From NCBI GenBank assembly GCA_934098295.1, contig CAKONV010000006.1:32613-96612 (forward strand): a stretch of DNA of 64,000 nucleotides. Direction: 5' to 3'. This DNA is from an uncultured Bacilli bacterium (lineage in GTDB: Bacteria; Bacillota_I; Bacilli_A; ML615J-28; CAG-313). Below the pieces are notes generated by a model. It did no database searches. It was not told the origin of the DNA and worked only from the letters and a program-made list of their open reading frames with translations. The position numbers were made by a program, and so were the translations under genes. How positions within the stretch are numbered: position 1 is the stretch's first letter; the number at the start of each line of letters is the position of its first letter. Below, piece after piece: positions 1-8,715 of this stretch.

Positions 1-2
1 TT

Positions 3-95
3 ATCAGTAATGGTGGCGACTATTTAGGGGATGGCGATCATTTAACAATTTTGTTAAAAGATGTTATTAATTTTATGTTAGAAAATAAGGAATAA
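3..95 (+). CDS. C-terminal end of an unidentified protein (partial)
   Basis: The third frame is open from the window edge to a TAA at 93-95 and gives about 30 residues ending DVINFMLENKE. The gene begins before the window, so its start and family cannot be seen. The stop lies five bases before the ATG of the first GH18 gene, which suggests one operon. A GDGDH segment about 20 residues from the end could be the catalytic-histidine loop of a hydrolase, but this is a guess. Confidence 0.5.
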   Translation: MSNGGDYLGDGDHLTILLKDVINFMLENKE

Positions 96-99
96 GGAC

Positions 100-2334
100 A
101 TGAAGAAAATAAAAATAATATTTGTAATGCTAATTTTAAGTTTTTTTCTTTTTTCTTGTAAAAAAGAATATCAAGTAAACCTTCATATTGATGATGAAGT
201 TGTTAGTTTAAAAGTTGAAAAGAATGCTCAAATAGATTATAATAATCCGTTAAAAGATGGCTATAAATTCGTTGGTTGGTACACCGATGAAGCTTATCAA
301 AATGAATATAAGATAGAAGAAAAAGTTCTAAAAAATCTTGATCTTTATGCTAAGTTTTTAAAAATTTATAAAGTAACAATCTTTAATGGTGAAAGTGAAG
401 AAGTTGTTGAAGTCTTAGAAGGTGAAAAACTAGGAAAACTAGATGATATCGAAAAAGAAGGCTATAAATTTTATGGATGGTATCAAGATATAAATTGTAC
501 AACTCTTTATGATTTTGATAACATCGTAACTAGCGATTTTACCATTTATGCGAAACTTGAAATGGAAAAATACACCGTAAGTTTTATAACTAATGGTGAT
601 TCCATCCAAAAACCATTAAGCGTTAAAGCAGGAACGGCTGTAAAAGCCCCATCTAATCCTTCTAAACTAGGATATAAATTTTCCTACTGGGCAAGCGATA
701 TAGAGGGAAGAGAAAAATATGATTTTTCAACACCCGTAACAAGCGATATAACTTTATATGCTTTTTATGAAGAAATAAACTATGAAGAATTTTTAGATAA
801 TTTAATCCCTGAAGTAATTACCGATGATTTAGTTTTACCAACTGATGATGGTGAAAATGAATATAGTTGGTCTTCAACTAACGTTAATATTTTAAATGCT
901 AGTGGAATTTATTCCCCACGTAGAACCGATACAACAATTACCATCTTTTTAGAGGTCAGCAATAGTTATAGTCCTGAGACTTTAAAATTTGAAAGAAAAG
1001 TAACCGTAAAAGGATATAATTTAAAAAAATTAGAAAGTGGTAAAATCGTAATAGGTTATACATCTTCTTGGTATTATCAAAGATATAGTGATGTCTTATT
1101 AGATACCGTAGATATTTTAGATTTAAGTTTTGCTTACGTAAATAGTGATGGAACCCTTGACTTAAAAGATATTGCATCAATTATGACTAGCGTTATTTCG
1201 CAAGCTCACAAAAAAGGAAAAAGAGTGGTTTTAAGTATTCAAGGTTCTGAAAGTTCTGCAACCCATTCCACTCAAGCCTTTAGTGATTGTGCTGCCTCAA
1301 GCACTTTAAGAGAAAAACTAGCAACTTCCATTGTAGATGTAATTGATAAATACCATTTTGATGGTGTTGATATCGACTGGGAATACCCGGGAACGGCCTC
1401 AAGACCTGTCGATGTCGATAGAACTAATTTTACCTATCTAATGGCGGAAATTAGAAGTAAATTAAATAGCTACGGTAAAGACTATTTATTAACATCAGCA
1501 ATTCCTGGCGGACCGGATGGTTATAGCCGTTTTGAAATGAAAAAACTAGTTGATTATTTTGATTACTTCAACATGATGAGTTATGACTTAGTATCAAACT
1601 CTAAAGGTTCTCACCATAGTGCTTTATATAAATCAAGCATAATGGGAGGAACTCTTGATGGTTGCAGTATTGATGAAACTGTCAAATTGTGGGAGGCTCA
1701 AGGCGTACCTAGCAATAAAATATGTTTAGGAATGGCCTTTTATAGTAAATCAATAACCGTAAGAACGGATAGAGACAATGGTATTGGTGTTATTAGACCA
1801 ATTGGGTCAGTTGTAACTTATAAAAACGTAACTTATGAAAAATTGATAACAACTGAATTTCCATTACTAGGAACTACATCTAGTTATTATTATGATGAAA
1901 GTTCTTGTGCTCCAACTATTATTAATTCATCGAAGTTATTCTATACTTATGATAATGAAAGATCTCTTATCGAAAAATGTCACTATGCTACCACTAATAA
2001 TTTAGCTGGTGTAATGATTTGGGAACTAGGAGAAGATCATACTGATACGCTAATTAAAGCTGTAGGTCAAGGAATGGGTAAAGTAGAAAGTAATGACTAT
2101 ATCGCAACCGGATACTTAGAAAAGATGGTTAACGAAAAGCTAAACCTAAAATTTATAAGAGAAGTTGAAGAAAGCTCTTTAAAAGAAAATGTCAAAATTA
2201 TAATTAATAATCAAGAATTAGGAAGCCTTAATGGTAATACCCTTACCCTTTTAAAAGAAGGAACCCTAGAAATTACTGTTATGGATCCAACTAATGATAT
2301 TGTTTATAGTAAACTAATTATAACGATTAAATAA
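100..2334 (+). CDS. GH18 chitinase-like lipoprotein with three InlB-type repeats
   Basis: A predicted cell-surface glycoside hydrolase of family 18, acting on chitin or other N-acetylglucosamine glycans. Residues 1-20 are a lipoprotein signal ending in LFSC. Three InlB/Listeria-Bacteroides repeats (GYKFVGW, GYKFYGW, GYKFSYW) span about residues 25-225. An atrophied Ig-like segment follows at about 230-305, and the GH18 barrel covers about 315-680. The catalytic motif DGVDIDWE is at 421-428 with acid/base Glu428, and MMSYDL is also present. A short tail of about 55 residues ends the protein. The next gene starts 25 bases downstream and encodes a second GH18 lipoprotein, so the two probably act on the same substrate at the surface. 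The family is clear; the exact glycan is unknown, and an endo-beta-N-acetylglucosaminidase is also possible. Confidence 0.9.
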   Translation: MKKIKIIFVMLILSFFLFSCKKEYQVNLHIDDEVVSLKVEKNAQIDYNNPLKDGYKFVGWYTDEAYQNEYKIEEKVLKNLDLYAKFLKIYKVTIFNGESEEVVEVLEGEKLGKLDDIEKEGYKFYGWYQDINCTTLYDFDNIVTSDFTIYAKLEMEKYTVSFITNGDSIQKPLSVKAGTAVKAPSNPSKLGYKFSYWASDIEGREKYDFSTPVTSDITLYAFYEEINYEEFLDNLIPEVITDDLVLPTDDGENEYSWSSTNVNILNASGIYSPRRTDTTITIFLEVSNSYSPETLKFERKVTVKGYNLKKLESGKIVIGYTSSWYYQRYSDVLLDTVDILDLSFAYVNSDGTLDLKDIASIMTSVISQAHKKGKRVVLSIQGSESSATHSTQAFSDCAASSTLREKLATSIVDVIDKYHFDGVDIDWEYPGTASRPVDVDRTNFTYLMAEIRSKLNSYGKDYLLTSAIPGGPDGYSRFEMKKLVDYFDYFNMMSYDLVSNSKGSHHSALYKSSIMGGTLDGCSIDETVKLWEAQGVPSNKICLGMAFYSKSITVRTDRDNGIGVIRPIGSVVTYKNVTYEKLITTEFPLLGTTSSYYYDESSCAPTIINSSKLFYTYDNERSLIEKCHYATTNNLAGVMIWELGEDHTDTLIKAVGQGMGKVESNDYIATGYLEKMVNEKLNLKFIREVEESSLKENVKIIINNQELGSLNGNTLTLLKEGTLEITVMDPTNDIVYSKLIITIK

Positions 2335-2359
2335 TAATATAACGAAAGGAAAAGGAAAT

Positions 2360-3934
2360 ATGAAAAGACTAATCTATTTATTTTTAATATTAACTTGTTT
2401 GTTCATTAGCGGTTGTGATGAACCTGACACACCTACGCCTGATGATGAAAAATATTATGCTGTTTCCTTTGATACCGGTATTAACTATATTATTGAAACG
2501 AAAAATGTCAAAGAAGGAAGTCTATTAGAAGAACCAACCGATGTTTTAATAAGAGAAGGCTATTTGTTTAAAGGATGGACAACTATTAATAACGATTATA
2601 CAAGTCTTTATGATTTTTCAACGCCAGTAACAAGTGACTTTACTTTATATGCCTATTATGAAAAAGATCACTTTGATTATAGCGTTTATTTAGATGAATA
2701 TGTCCCAAGCATTATTGGTGAAGACTTAGAATGGCCAACGCAAATTGGCGATGCTCATCTAATCTGGGATACGAGCGATTATACCCTTTTATCAACAACA
2801 GGAAAAGTATACCCAGCTAGAACTAAGAAAGAAGTAACTGTAATGTTAGAAGTATACAATAATGGTGATAGATACTATTATAGTAAAGATGTTACCATTA
2901 AAGCCTTGGAACTAAAAGAATTAGAAAGTGGCAATCTTACGGTTGGCTATTATTCAAGTTGGAACTTTTTTGGTTACACTGATGAAACTTTAGAAACATT
3001 AGATATTGTTAATTTATGCTTTGCGTATGTCGATAGTAATAACGGCTTAATTTTAAGAGAACTATATGCGGTTATGAACCAAGTATTAGAAGCTCACAAA
3101 AAAGGTGTAAGAGTATTACTATCCGTTCAAGGATATGGTAGTGATGGAACTAACTTTTCTTTAGCTGCTAAAACCAAAGAATCAAGAGAAAAACTTGCTC
3201 AAAACATGTTAGAAGTATGTGAAAAATATCACTTTGACGGTATCGATATCGACTGGGAATATCCAGGCTTTAATACCGGAACCTCAACCGCTATTGATAG
3301 AGCTAACTACACCCTTTTGATGCAAGAAATCTATGAAACCTTAAAAGCCAAAGATCCAACCTATCTTTTAACTGCCGCTATTCCGGGAGGTCCATACCTA
3401 ACTAGTAGATTCGATCTTGCTAATGTTCATAAATATTTAGACTTTATTAATATAATGACTTATGATCTTCAAAGTAGTGGTAGAGCTACTCACCATACAG
3501 CTTTATATCCATCTTCAGCCACAATCTCTGGCTGTTCCGTTGATGAAAGTGTAAAATCATATTTAAACCAAGGGGTACCAGCTGAAAAAATCGTAATTGG
3601 TATTGCCTTTTATGGAAAATATACGGTATCTTCATCCCTTGGTGGAAGTGGCTCATCTTATAAATCAATAACCTACACAAAAATCTTGAGCGACTATCTT
3701 AATAATCCTAATGCTTCCTATTATAACGGCTTTGATGAAATCGCCAATGCTCCGTATATCTTAGATTATACTAATGGTTATTTTATAACCTATGACAATG
3801 AACTATCCGTTGAAAGAAAATGTCAATATGTCTTAAACAATAAACTAGGTGGCGTCATGGTTTGGGAAATAGGTGAAGATATGAGTGGAAATCTCGTAAG
3901 TGTTATTAACAAAACAATGAAAATGGAGAAATAA
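2360..3934 (+). CDS. GH18 chitinase-like lipoprotein with one InlB-type repeat
   Basis: A second family 18 glycoside hydrolase anchored as a lipoprotein (lipobox FISGC near residue 19). It has the same architecture as its upstream neighbour but with one InlB repeat (GYLFKGW ... LYAYY) instead of three. An Ig-like segment follows, then the GH18 barrel from about residue 190 to the end. The motif DGIDIDWE is at 293-300 with catalytic Glu300, and NIMTYDL follows. The start has a good AAAGGAAAAGG site seven bases upstream. It looks like a tandem duplicate that diverged in the number of surface repeats. It is cotranscribed with the gene on either side; the next start is two bases after its stop. 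Confidence 0.9.
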   Translation: MKRLIYLFLILTCLFISGCDEPDTPTPDDEKYYAVSFDTGINYIIETKNVKEGSLLEEPTDVLIREGYLFKGWTTINNDYTSLYDFSTPVTSDFTLYAYYEKDHFDYSVYLDEYVPSIIGEDLEWPTQIGDAHLIWDTSDYTLLSTTGKVYPARTKKEVTVMLEVYNNGDRYYYSKDVTIKALELKELESGNLTVGYYSSWNFFGYTDETLETLDIVNLCFAYVDSNNGLILRELYAVMNQVLEAHKKGVRVLLSVQGYGSDGTNFSLAAKTKESREKLAQNMLEVCEKYHFDGIDIDWEYPGFNTGTSTAIDRANYTLLMQEIYETLKAKDPTYLLTAAIPGGPYLTSRFDLANVHKYLDFINIMTYDLQSSGRATHHTALYPSSATISGCSVDESVKSYLNQGVPAEKIVIGIAFYGKYTVSSSLGGSGSSYKSITYTKILSDYLNNPNASYYNGFDEIANAPYILDYTNGYFITYDNELSVERKCQYVLNNKLGGVMVWEIGEDMSGNLVSVINKTMKMEK

Positions 3935-3935
3935 A

Positions 3936-4565
3936 ATGAAAAAATATACACCAATATCAATGGTTAAAAATGGTCGATATGTTTTTTATCATCAAGAACT
4001 ATCTAAAGATGATCAAACAATCATCTTAGAAAAGATTCAAAATTTAATAAATGAAAATCAAGAATATTGTGATAAAATAAACTTCGATAATTTATGTAAC
4101 TTATTTTATACAATTTCTGCTTATCAATTGTTAATAACCAAAAACAAAACTAAAGAAGAAGCAATCAACATTTTATCAAATGCTATGTATAGCTTTTTAA
4201 CTAGTAGTAAAGAAAAGTACGAAAAACTATTTAAATCAAATTTATTCTTTAAACTTGCAAGAATATTTATTCCTAAAATGATGGTAAAACAAAACGGTCA
4301 TGGTTGGATTTTAGAAAAAAATGAAGGCGACAAAAAAACAATTAAATTTACCTGTCACTTATGTCTAATGAAAACCATATGTGATAAATATAATGTTTCT
4401 TTCTTAACACCAATCTTTTGTGGGGCGGATTTATATCAATATAATAACCTCCCTTATACATCATTTCATCGTCATGAAACCATTGGAAAAGGTGGCACTA
4501 AATGTGATTTCATGTTTAAAAGACATGATAAGGGCGAACAAATTGTACGTGAAGAAAATGTCTAA
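3936..4565 (+). CDS. L-2-amino-thiazoline-4-carboxylate hydrolase-family protein
   Basis: A 209-residue protein without a signal peptide. Its C-terminal half matches my memory of the ATC-hydrolase family (PF14196): a CHLCLMKTIC segment near 147-156, PIFCGAD near 166, an FHRHETIGKGG segment and a terminal CDFMF. Family members are described as hydrolysing a cyclic cysteine precursor or similar ring amides, but most are untested. It starts two bases after the second GH18 gene, so it is translated from the same message. Why a cytosolic hydrolase travels with two surface chitinases is unclear; handling a breakdown product is one possibility (inference). Confidence 0.65.
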   Translation: MKKYTPISMVKNGRYVFYHQELSKDDQTIILEKIQNLINENQEYCDKINFDNLCNLFYTISAYQLLITKNKTKEEAINILSNAMYSFLTSSKEKYEKLFKSNLFFKLARIFIPKMMVKQNGHGWILEKNEGDKKTIKFTCHLCLMKTICDKYNVSFLTPIFCGADLYQYNNLPYTSFHRHETIGKGGTKCDFMFKRHDKGEQIVREENV

Positions 4566-4660
4566 ATAAATATAATAATTTTATAAAAAGAGATGTGTAA
4601 ATTTCTTAAACAAAAAAGAATTGGTGAAAAAATTATAATTGAATAATATTATTAAAATGT

Positions 4661-4696
4661 AAAAAATGTGTTGATTTAATTCAACACATTTTTTTA
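4661..4696 (+). terminator. Rho-independent terminator after the GH18 operon
   Basis: A long perfect stem, AAAAAATGTGTTGA at 4661-4674 with TCAACACATTTTTT at 4681-4694, around a six-base loop. It runs into a T tract and separates the GH18 operon from the pst operon. The A-rich left arm means it could also work on the other strand. Confidence 0.85.
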
Positions 4697-4735
4697 ATAG
4701 CTAAGAATAGTAAAAAACATAACAAAATGTATTTT

Positions 4736-4762
4736 TTTACAATTTCTTTACAATTATTTACG
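4736..4762 (+). promoter_or_regulatory. Pho-box-like triple direct repeat upstream of pstS
   Basis: Three direct repeats, TTTACA at 4736-4741, TTTACA at 4747-4752 and TTTACG at 4757-4762, are spaced 11 and 10 bases apart. This matches the TT(A/T/C)ACA repeats one helical turn apart that PhoP binds in Bacillus. The site sits about 75 bases before pstS, and phoP itself lies in the same operon. The -10 is uncertain: TATGGT at 4767 or TAAAAT at 4795. Confidence 0.7.
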
Positions 4763-4836
4763 AGAATATGGTATTTTTAAAAAAAATAAGAGAGTAAAAT
4801 ATTGGTGTAAAATTTAATTTAAGGAGAAAAAAATTA

Positions 4837-5814
4837 ATGAAAAAGATTTTTATGATGTTAGCAGTAGTATTAACATTTAGTGTATTAGCTGCTAACAGTA
4901 GTTGCAAAAAGCAAGATGATACAGAATTTGATACGGAAAAATTAGTTACAAGATATTCAAGAGATGATACATCAGGAACTAGAGATGGTTTCTTCACTGC
5001 TGTTGGTTATGAAGAAGCCAAAACTGATAATACCAAAATTCCTAATGCTTCTATTGTTTCAGATAACTCAGCTATGATTTCATCAGTTATTAATGATGAA
5101 TTTGGAATTGGTTATGTATCTTTAGCTTCTTTACCTATTGAAGGATTGAAAGCTTTAAAGTTTGAAGGGGTTGAAGCCAGCGAGGAAACTGTTATTAGTG
5201 GTGAATATAAGTTATCTCGTAATTTCAATTATATCACAACCACTAGTGATAATTGTACAGAAAAAGAATGGTTATTAGTAAGAGCATTTGTTCTATTTAT
5301 TACAAGTAAAGAAGGCCTTGCTATAATTTCTAGTCATGATGGTATCTTAGTTAATGATTATTCAAAAGCTTTAACTTTCAATGAGTTATTAAACTTAAAA
5401 GGAAATGAAGATTTATTAACTTTATGTAATACCCCATGTGATGCATCAAAAAGAACGGAAATTAAGTTTGGTGGTTCAACATCAGTAGAAAAAATCGCAA
5501 AAGCCTTAACAGCAAGTTTTGAAAACTTATGTCCTTCCTTTGTAGCTGTTCATAATCATACTGGTTCTGGTGCTGCTTATAAAGGAACTCAAGGTAGTGA
5601 AAAATCTTCAACAAATAGTATGCATGTTGGTTTCCTATCAAGAGAATTAAGTAGTAACGAAAAAGCCGCTGAAGGTACTTCAGAATTACTTTGTAAAGAT
5701 GGAATTGTTGTAGTTGTCAATGCTAAAAATACTTGTATTGATAATTTAACCGCAAAACAACTAGTTACAATTTATTCAAAAGAAAACACTAAATGGAGCG
5801 ATTTACTTAAGTAA
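4837..5814 (+). CDS. pstS: Phosphate-binding protein PstS, domain order permuted
   Basis: The phosphate-capturing component of the Pst transporter, exported and probably lipid-anchored (signal to about residue 22, Cys23 in ANSSC, a weak lipobox). The usual conserved blocks are all there but in swapped order. The SGTRDGF phosphate loop (46-52), GIGYVSL (90-96) and the HDGI block (about 167-170), normally the C-terminal half, come first. GGSTSVEKIA (212-221), GSG (243-245), GFLSREL (265-271) and DGIVVVVN (288-295), normally the N-terminal half, come second. Gene order pstS-C-A-B-phoU-phoPR and the Pho box make the assignment secure. Both halves are complete, so this is a circular permutation rather than damage. 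Confidence 0.9.
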   Translation: MKKIFMMLAVVLTFSVLAANSSCKKQDDTEFDTEKLVTRYSRDDTSGTRDGFFTAVGYEEAKTDNTKIPNASIVSDNSAMISSVINDEFGIGYVSLASLPIEGLKALKFEGVEASEETVISGEYKLSRNFNYITTTSDNCTEKEWLLVRAFVLFITSKEGLAIISSHDGILVNDYSKALTFNELLNLKGNEDLLTLCNTPCDASKRTEIKFGGSTSVEKIAKALTASFENLCPSFVAVHNHTGSGAAYKGTQGSEKSSTNSMHVGFLSRELSSNEKAAEGTSELLCKDGIVVVVNAKNTCIDNLTAKQLVTIYSKENTKWSDLLK

Positions 5815-5837
5815 GCACTACTTTAGTGCCTTTTTTT
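5815..5837 (+). terminator. Terminator/attenuator between pstS and pstC
   Basis: GCACTA (5815-5820) pairs with TAGTGC (5824-5829) across a three-base loop and is followed by seven T residues. It begins directly after the pstS stop. Partial termination here would give more binding protein than permease, as is usual for binding-protein transport operons. Confidence 0.75.
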
Positions 5838-5852
5838 AAAAAAGGAGACAAC

Positions 5853-6770
5853 ATGCAAAAAGAAAAAAATAAAGTATTAAATAAAGTCTTAATAGACAAA
5901 ATCATGCATTATATTTTTTTAGGAATTGGCCTTATCTGTGCATCATCAATTATTTTAATTGTTGCTTTCATTTTTATAAAGGGTTTAAGACCTTTTGTTT
6001 TAAAATATGATGGCGTAAGAATCAATTTATTTAAATTTTTATTTGGCACAAGTTATACAACTAATAAGTATGGAGTTTTAGGATTAGTGATTAATACTAT
6101 TGTTATTGTTGCTTTTTCGGCTCTTTTAGCATTGCCAATTAGCGTTTTATCAGCTTTATTTATTGTTCAAGTAGCTCCTAAAAAGTTAGGAATCTTTTTC
6201 CAAATGATTGTTGAACTTTTAGCAGCGATTCCTTCTATTATATATGGTTTGTTTGGAATGGGTGTTATTAATCCTTTGGTAAGAGATTTAGCTAAAATAT
6301 TTTCTTTACAAACAGCAGGAGGAATATCGATGCTATCCGTAATAACTGTTCTTACGATGATGATTGTTCCGACCATTACGATGTTATCAATAACCTCCAT
6401 GCGAGCTGTTAAAAAAGATTTAATATCGGCATCCTTAGCATTAGGCGCTACTAAGTCTCAAACCAATTATAAAATTGTCATTGGTGGGGCAAAAAGTGGA
6501 ATCTTTGCGGCATTGATTTTAGGAATAGGAAGAGCAATGGGAGAGGCAACGGCTGTATCAATGGTTTGTGGTGGGGCCACCGGAATTGCTATTTCCTTGT
6601 TTTCACCAACCGCTACAATAACTTCAACCATGATTCAAGGAATTCATGAATCAACAGGGTTAAATTATGATATTCGTTTTAGTTTAGGCATTGTCTTAAT
6701 AGTAATCATTTTTGTAACCAATGTAGCGTTAAATTTAATAAAAAAGAGGATCAGCAAAAATGACCATTAA
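5853..6770 (+). CDS. pstC: Phosphate ABC transporter permease PstC
   Basis: A transmembrane subunit of the phosphate importer. It has about six membrane helices, the first near residues 20-45, and the cytoplasmic EAA-type loop SLALGATKSQTNYKIVIGGA that docks on PstB, followed by GIGRAMGEATAV. I start it at ATG 5853 because AAGGAG lies six bases upstream; a GTG at 5826 lies inside the preceding terminator and has no ribosome binding site. It ends inside the start of pstA (11-base overlap), so the two permease subunits are translationally coupled. Confidence 0.93.
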   Translation: MQKEKNKVLNKVLIDKIMHYIFLGIGLICASSIILIVAFIFIKGLRPFVLKYDGVRINLFKFLFGTSYTTNKYGVLGLVINTIVIVAFSALLALPISVLSALFIVQVAPKKLGIFFQMIVELLAAIPSIIYGLFGMGVINPLVRDLAKIFSLQTAGGISMLSVITVLTMMIVPTITMLSITSMRAVKKDLISASLALGATKSQTNYKIVIGGAKSGIFAALILGIGRAMGEATAVSMVCGGATGIAISLFSPTATITSTMIQGIHESTGLNYDIRFSLGIVLIVIIFVTNVALNLIKKRISKNDH

Positions 6771-7959
6771 AAGAAAAATTTTTGATTGTTTAAGAAATGT
6801 TATGACGGCATTTAGTTTTTTTATAGCTTTGATTGCCTTAGTAAGTATTATCTTTTATGTAGTAAAAACAGGTGCTAAAACCTTATCTTTTAAATTTTTG
6901 TTTTCAGATAATGCGGAAAGCTTAAATCTAATTGAAACTAAACAAAATGGTGAAACTTTTACAAATCCAGCTATTAAAGATACTTATTTTTCCGAAAAAT
7001 ATGGAATTGGTTTGATTAATAGTTTTACACCAGATGGAACTCCTTGTGTGATGATTAATTATATCGCTAGTTCTTCCCCCTTTAATAGTTTAAAAATTAT
7101 TAATAGTAATAATACGATCAAAGTCGAAAAGGGAGAAATAATCGATGTTTTAATTGGAAAAGATGTTAAAGATAAAGATATTATGTCTAATGCTAAAAAA
7201 GGTGCTCAAAAAATGGCTACAGCCTTAGATAGTGCCTATACAATATCTTACTTGCAATGTAAAAAAACGGGAGGCGGTATTAGAGGTTCACTTATTGCTA
7301 CCTTGTATTTGATTTTACTTACCCTTCTTTTCGTTTTACCTTTAGGAATAGGAGCAGCAATTTATCTTACTCTTTATGCTAAAGAAGGTAAGTTTAAAAG
7401 CTTAATTACCAATATGATTGATGCGACAAGTGGTGTACCTTCGATTATCTTTGGTTTCGTGGGGATGATTGTTTTTATTCCTTTTGTCTCTTTATTTACG
7501 GCTAAAAGTGATTATTCAATTTTAGCAGGAGCTTTAACGATGACGATTGTTTTATTACCAGTAGTTATTAAAACTACTAGTGAAGCTTTAATTAGCATAC
7601 CGAGTCATTATATGTCTTCATCCCTTGCTTTAGGTGCTACTAAGTCCCAAACTATTTTTAAAATTATTTTACCGGCAAGTTTACCAGGAATTTTAACGTC
7701 AGCTCTACTATGTATTGGTAGAATAATTGGTGAATCAGCAGCTTTAATTTTTGTTATGGGTTCATCTATAAAAGATAATATAAACATTTTTCAAGGAGCA
7801 ACATCCTTATCATTACATATTTGGTCTATAACGAGAGCTGATAAACCTAATTATGAAGCTGCTTGTGCAATTTCCATAATTATTTTACTGGTGGTTTTCC
7901 TTTTAAATGTTATAGTAAAAATAATTTCTTATAAAATAAATAAAAAGAGAGGTGCATAG
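6760..7959 (+). CDS. pstA: Phosphate ABC transporter permease PstA
   Basis: The second permease subunit of the phosphate importer. Its C-terminal two thirds hold the family's helices and an EAA loop (SLALGATKSQTIFKIILPAS, then GRIIGESAALIFV). At 399 residues it is about 100 longer than typical PstA. The excess is a soluble segment between the first helix (about 15-38) and the second (about 177 on), which should face outside. It may contact the rearranged PstS (inference). It starts 11 bases inside pstC and ends two bases before pstB. Confidence 0.93.
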   Translation: MTIKRKIFDCLRNVMTAFSFFIALIALVSIIFYVVKTGAKTLSFKFLFSDNAESLNLIETKQNGETFTNPAIKDTYFSEKYGIGLINSFTPDGTPCVMINYIASSSPFNSLKIINSNNTIKVEKGEIIDVLIGKDVKDKDIMSNAKKGAQKMATALDSAYTISYLQCKKTGGGIRGSLIATLYLILLTLLFVLPLGIGAAIYLTLYAKEGKFKSLITNMIDATSGVPSIIFGFVGMIVFIPFVSLFTAKSDYSILAGALTMTIVLLPVVIKTTSEALISIPSHYMSSSLALGATKSQTIFKIILPASLPGILTSALLCIGRIIGESAALIFVMGSSIKDNINIFQGATSLSLHIWSITRADKPNYEAACAISIIILLVVFLLNVIVKIISYKINKKRGA

Positions 7960-7961
7960 AA

Positions 7962-8714
7962 ATGGAAGATATCGTATTAAGTGCTAATAATATCAATTTA
8001 TTCTATGGTGAAAAACAAACTTTAAAAAATGTTAATTTACCAATTTATAAAAATAAAGTAATTGCTTTTATCGGTCCTTCAGGTTGTGGAAAATCTACCC
8101 TTTTAAGATGTTTTAATAGAATGAATGATTTAATTCCTAATTGCCGTATTGATGGTGAAATCTTATATAATAATGAAAATATTAAAAATATTGATGTTGT
8201 AAACTTAAGAACGGAAATAGGCATGGTTTTTCAAAATCCTAATCCTTTTCCTATGTCAATTTATGATAATGTTGCTTATGGCCCTAGATGTAGTGGTATT
8301 AAAAACAAAGAACAATTAAATAAAATTGTTGAAAAAGCTTTAAAAGATGCTTCTTTGTATGAAGAAGTAAAAACAAGATTAAAAGATAGTGCGTTAGGGT
8401 TGTCTGGTGGTCAACAACAACGTTTATGCATCGCTAGATGTATTGCAATGTCACCTAAGGTAATTTTAATGGATGAACCAACATCAGCCTTAGACCCAAT
8501 TGCTACTTTAAAGATTGAAGAATTAATTTTAGAACTAAAAGAAAAATATACAATTGTTATTGTTACCCATAATATGCAACAAGCAACAAGAATATCCGAT
8601 TACACAGCTTTCTTTTTATTAGGTGAAGTAATCGAATATGATAAAACAATGGAGTTATTCTCTAACCCTAAAAATAAAAAAACAGAAGATTATATTACAG
8701 GTAGGTTTGGATAA
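7962..8714 (+). CDS. pstB: Phosphate ABC transporter ATPase PstB
   Basis: The ATPase that drives phosphate import from the cytoplasmic side. It has Walker A GPSGCGKST near 36-44, the Q-loop in GMVFQNPNPF, the ABC signature LSGGQQQR, Walker B VILMDEPTSALDP and the switch histidine in VTHNMQQA. The length of 250 residues is normal for PstB. It follows pstA after two bases and is followed by phoU after one base. Confidence 0.95.
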   Translation: MEDIVLSANNINLFYGEKQTLKNVNLPIYKNKVIAFIGPSGCGKSTLLRCFNRMNDLIPNCRIDGEILYNNENIKNIDVVNLRTEIGMVFQNPNPFPMSIYDNVAYGPRCSGIKNKEQLNKIVEKALKDASLYEEVKTRLKDSALGLSGGQQQRLCIARCIAMSPKVILMDEPTSALDPIATLKIEELILELKEKYTIVIVTHNMQQATRISDYTAFFLLGEVIEYDKTMELFSNPKNKKTEDYITGRFG

Positions 8715-8715
8715 G

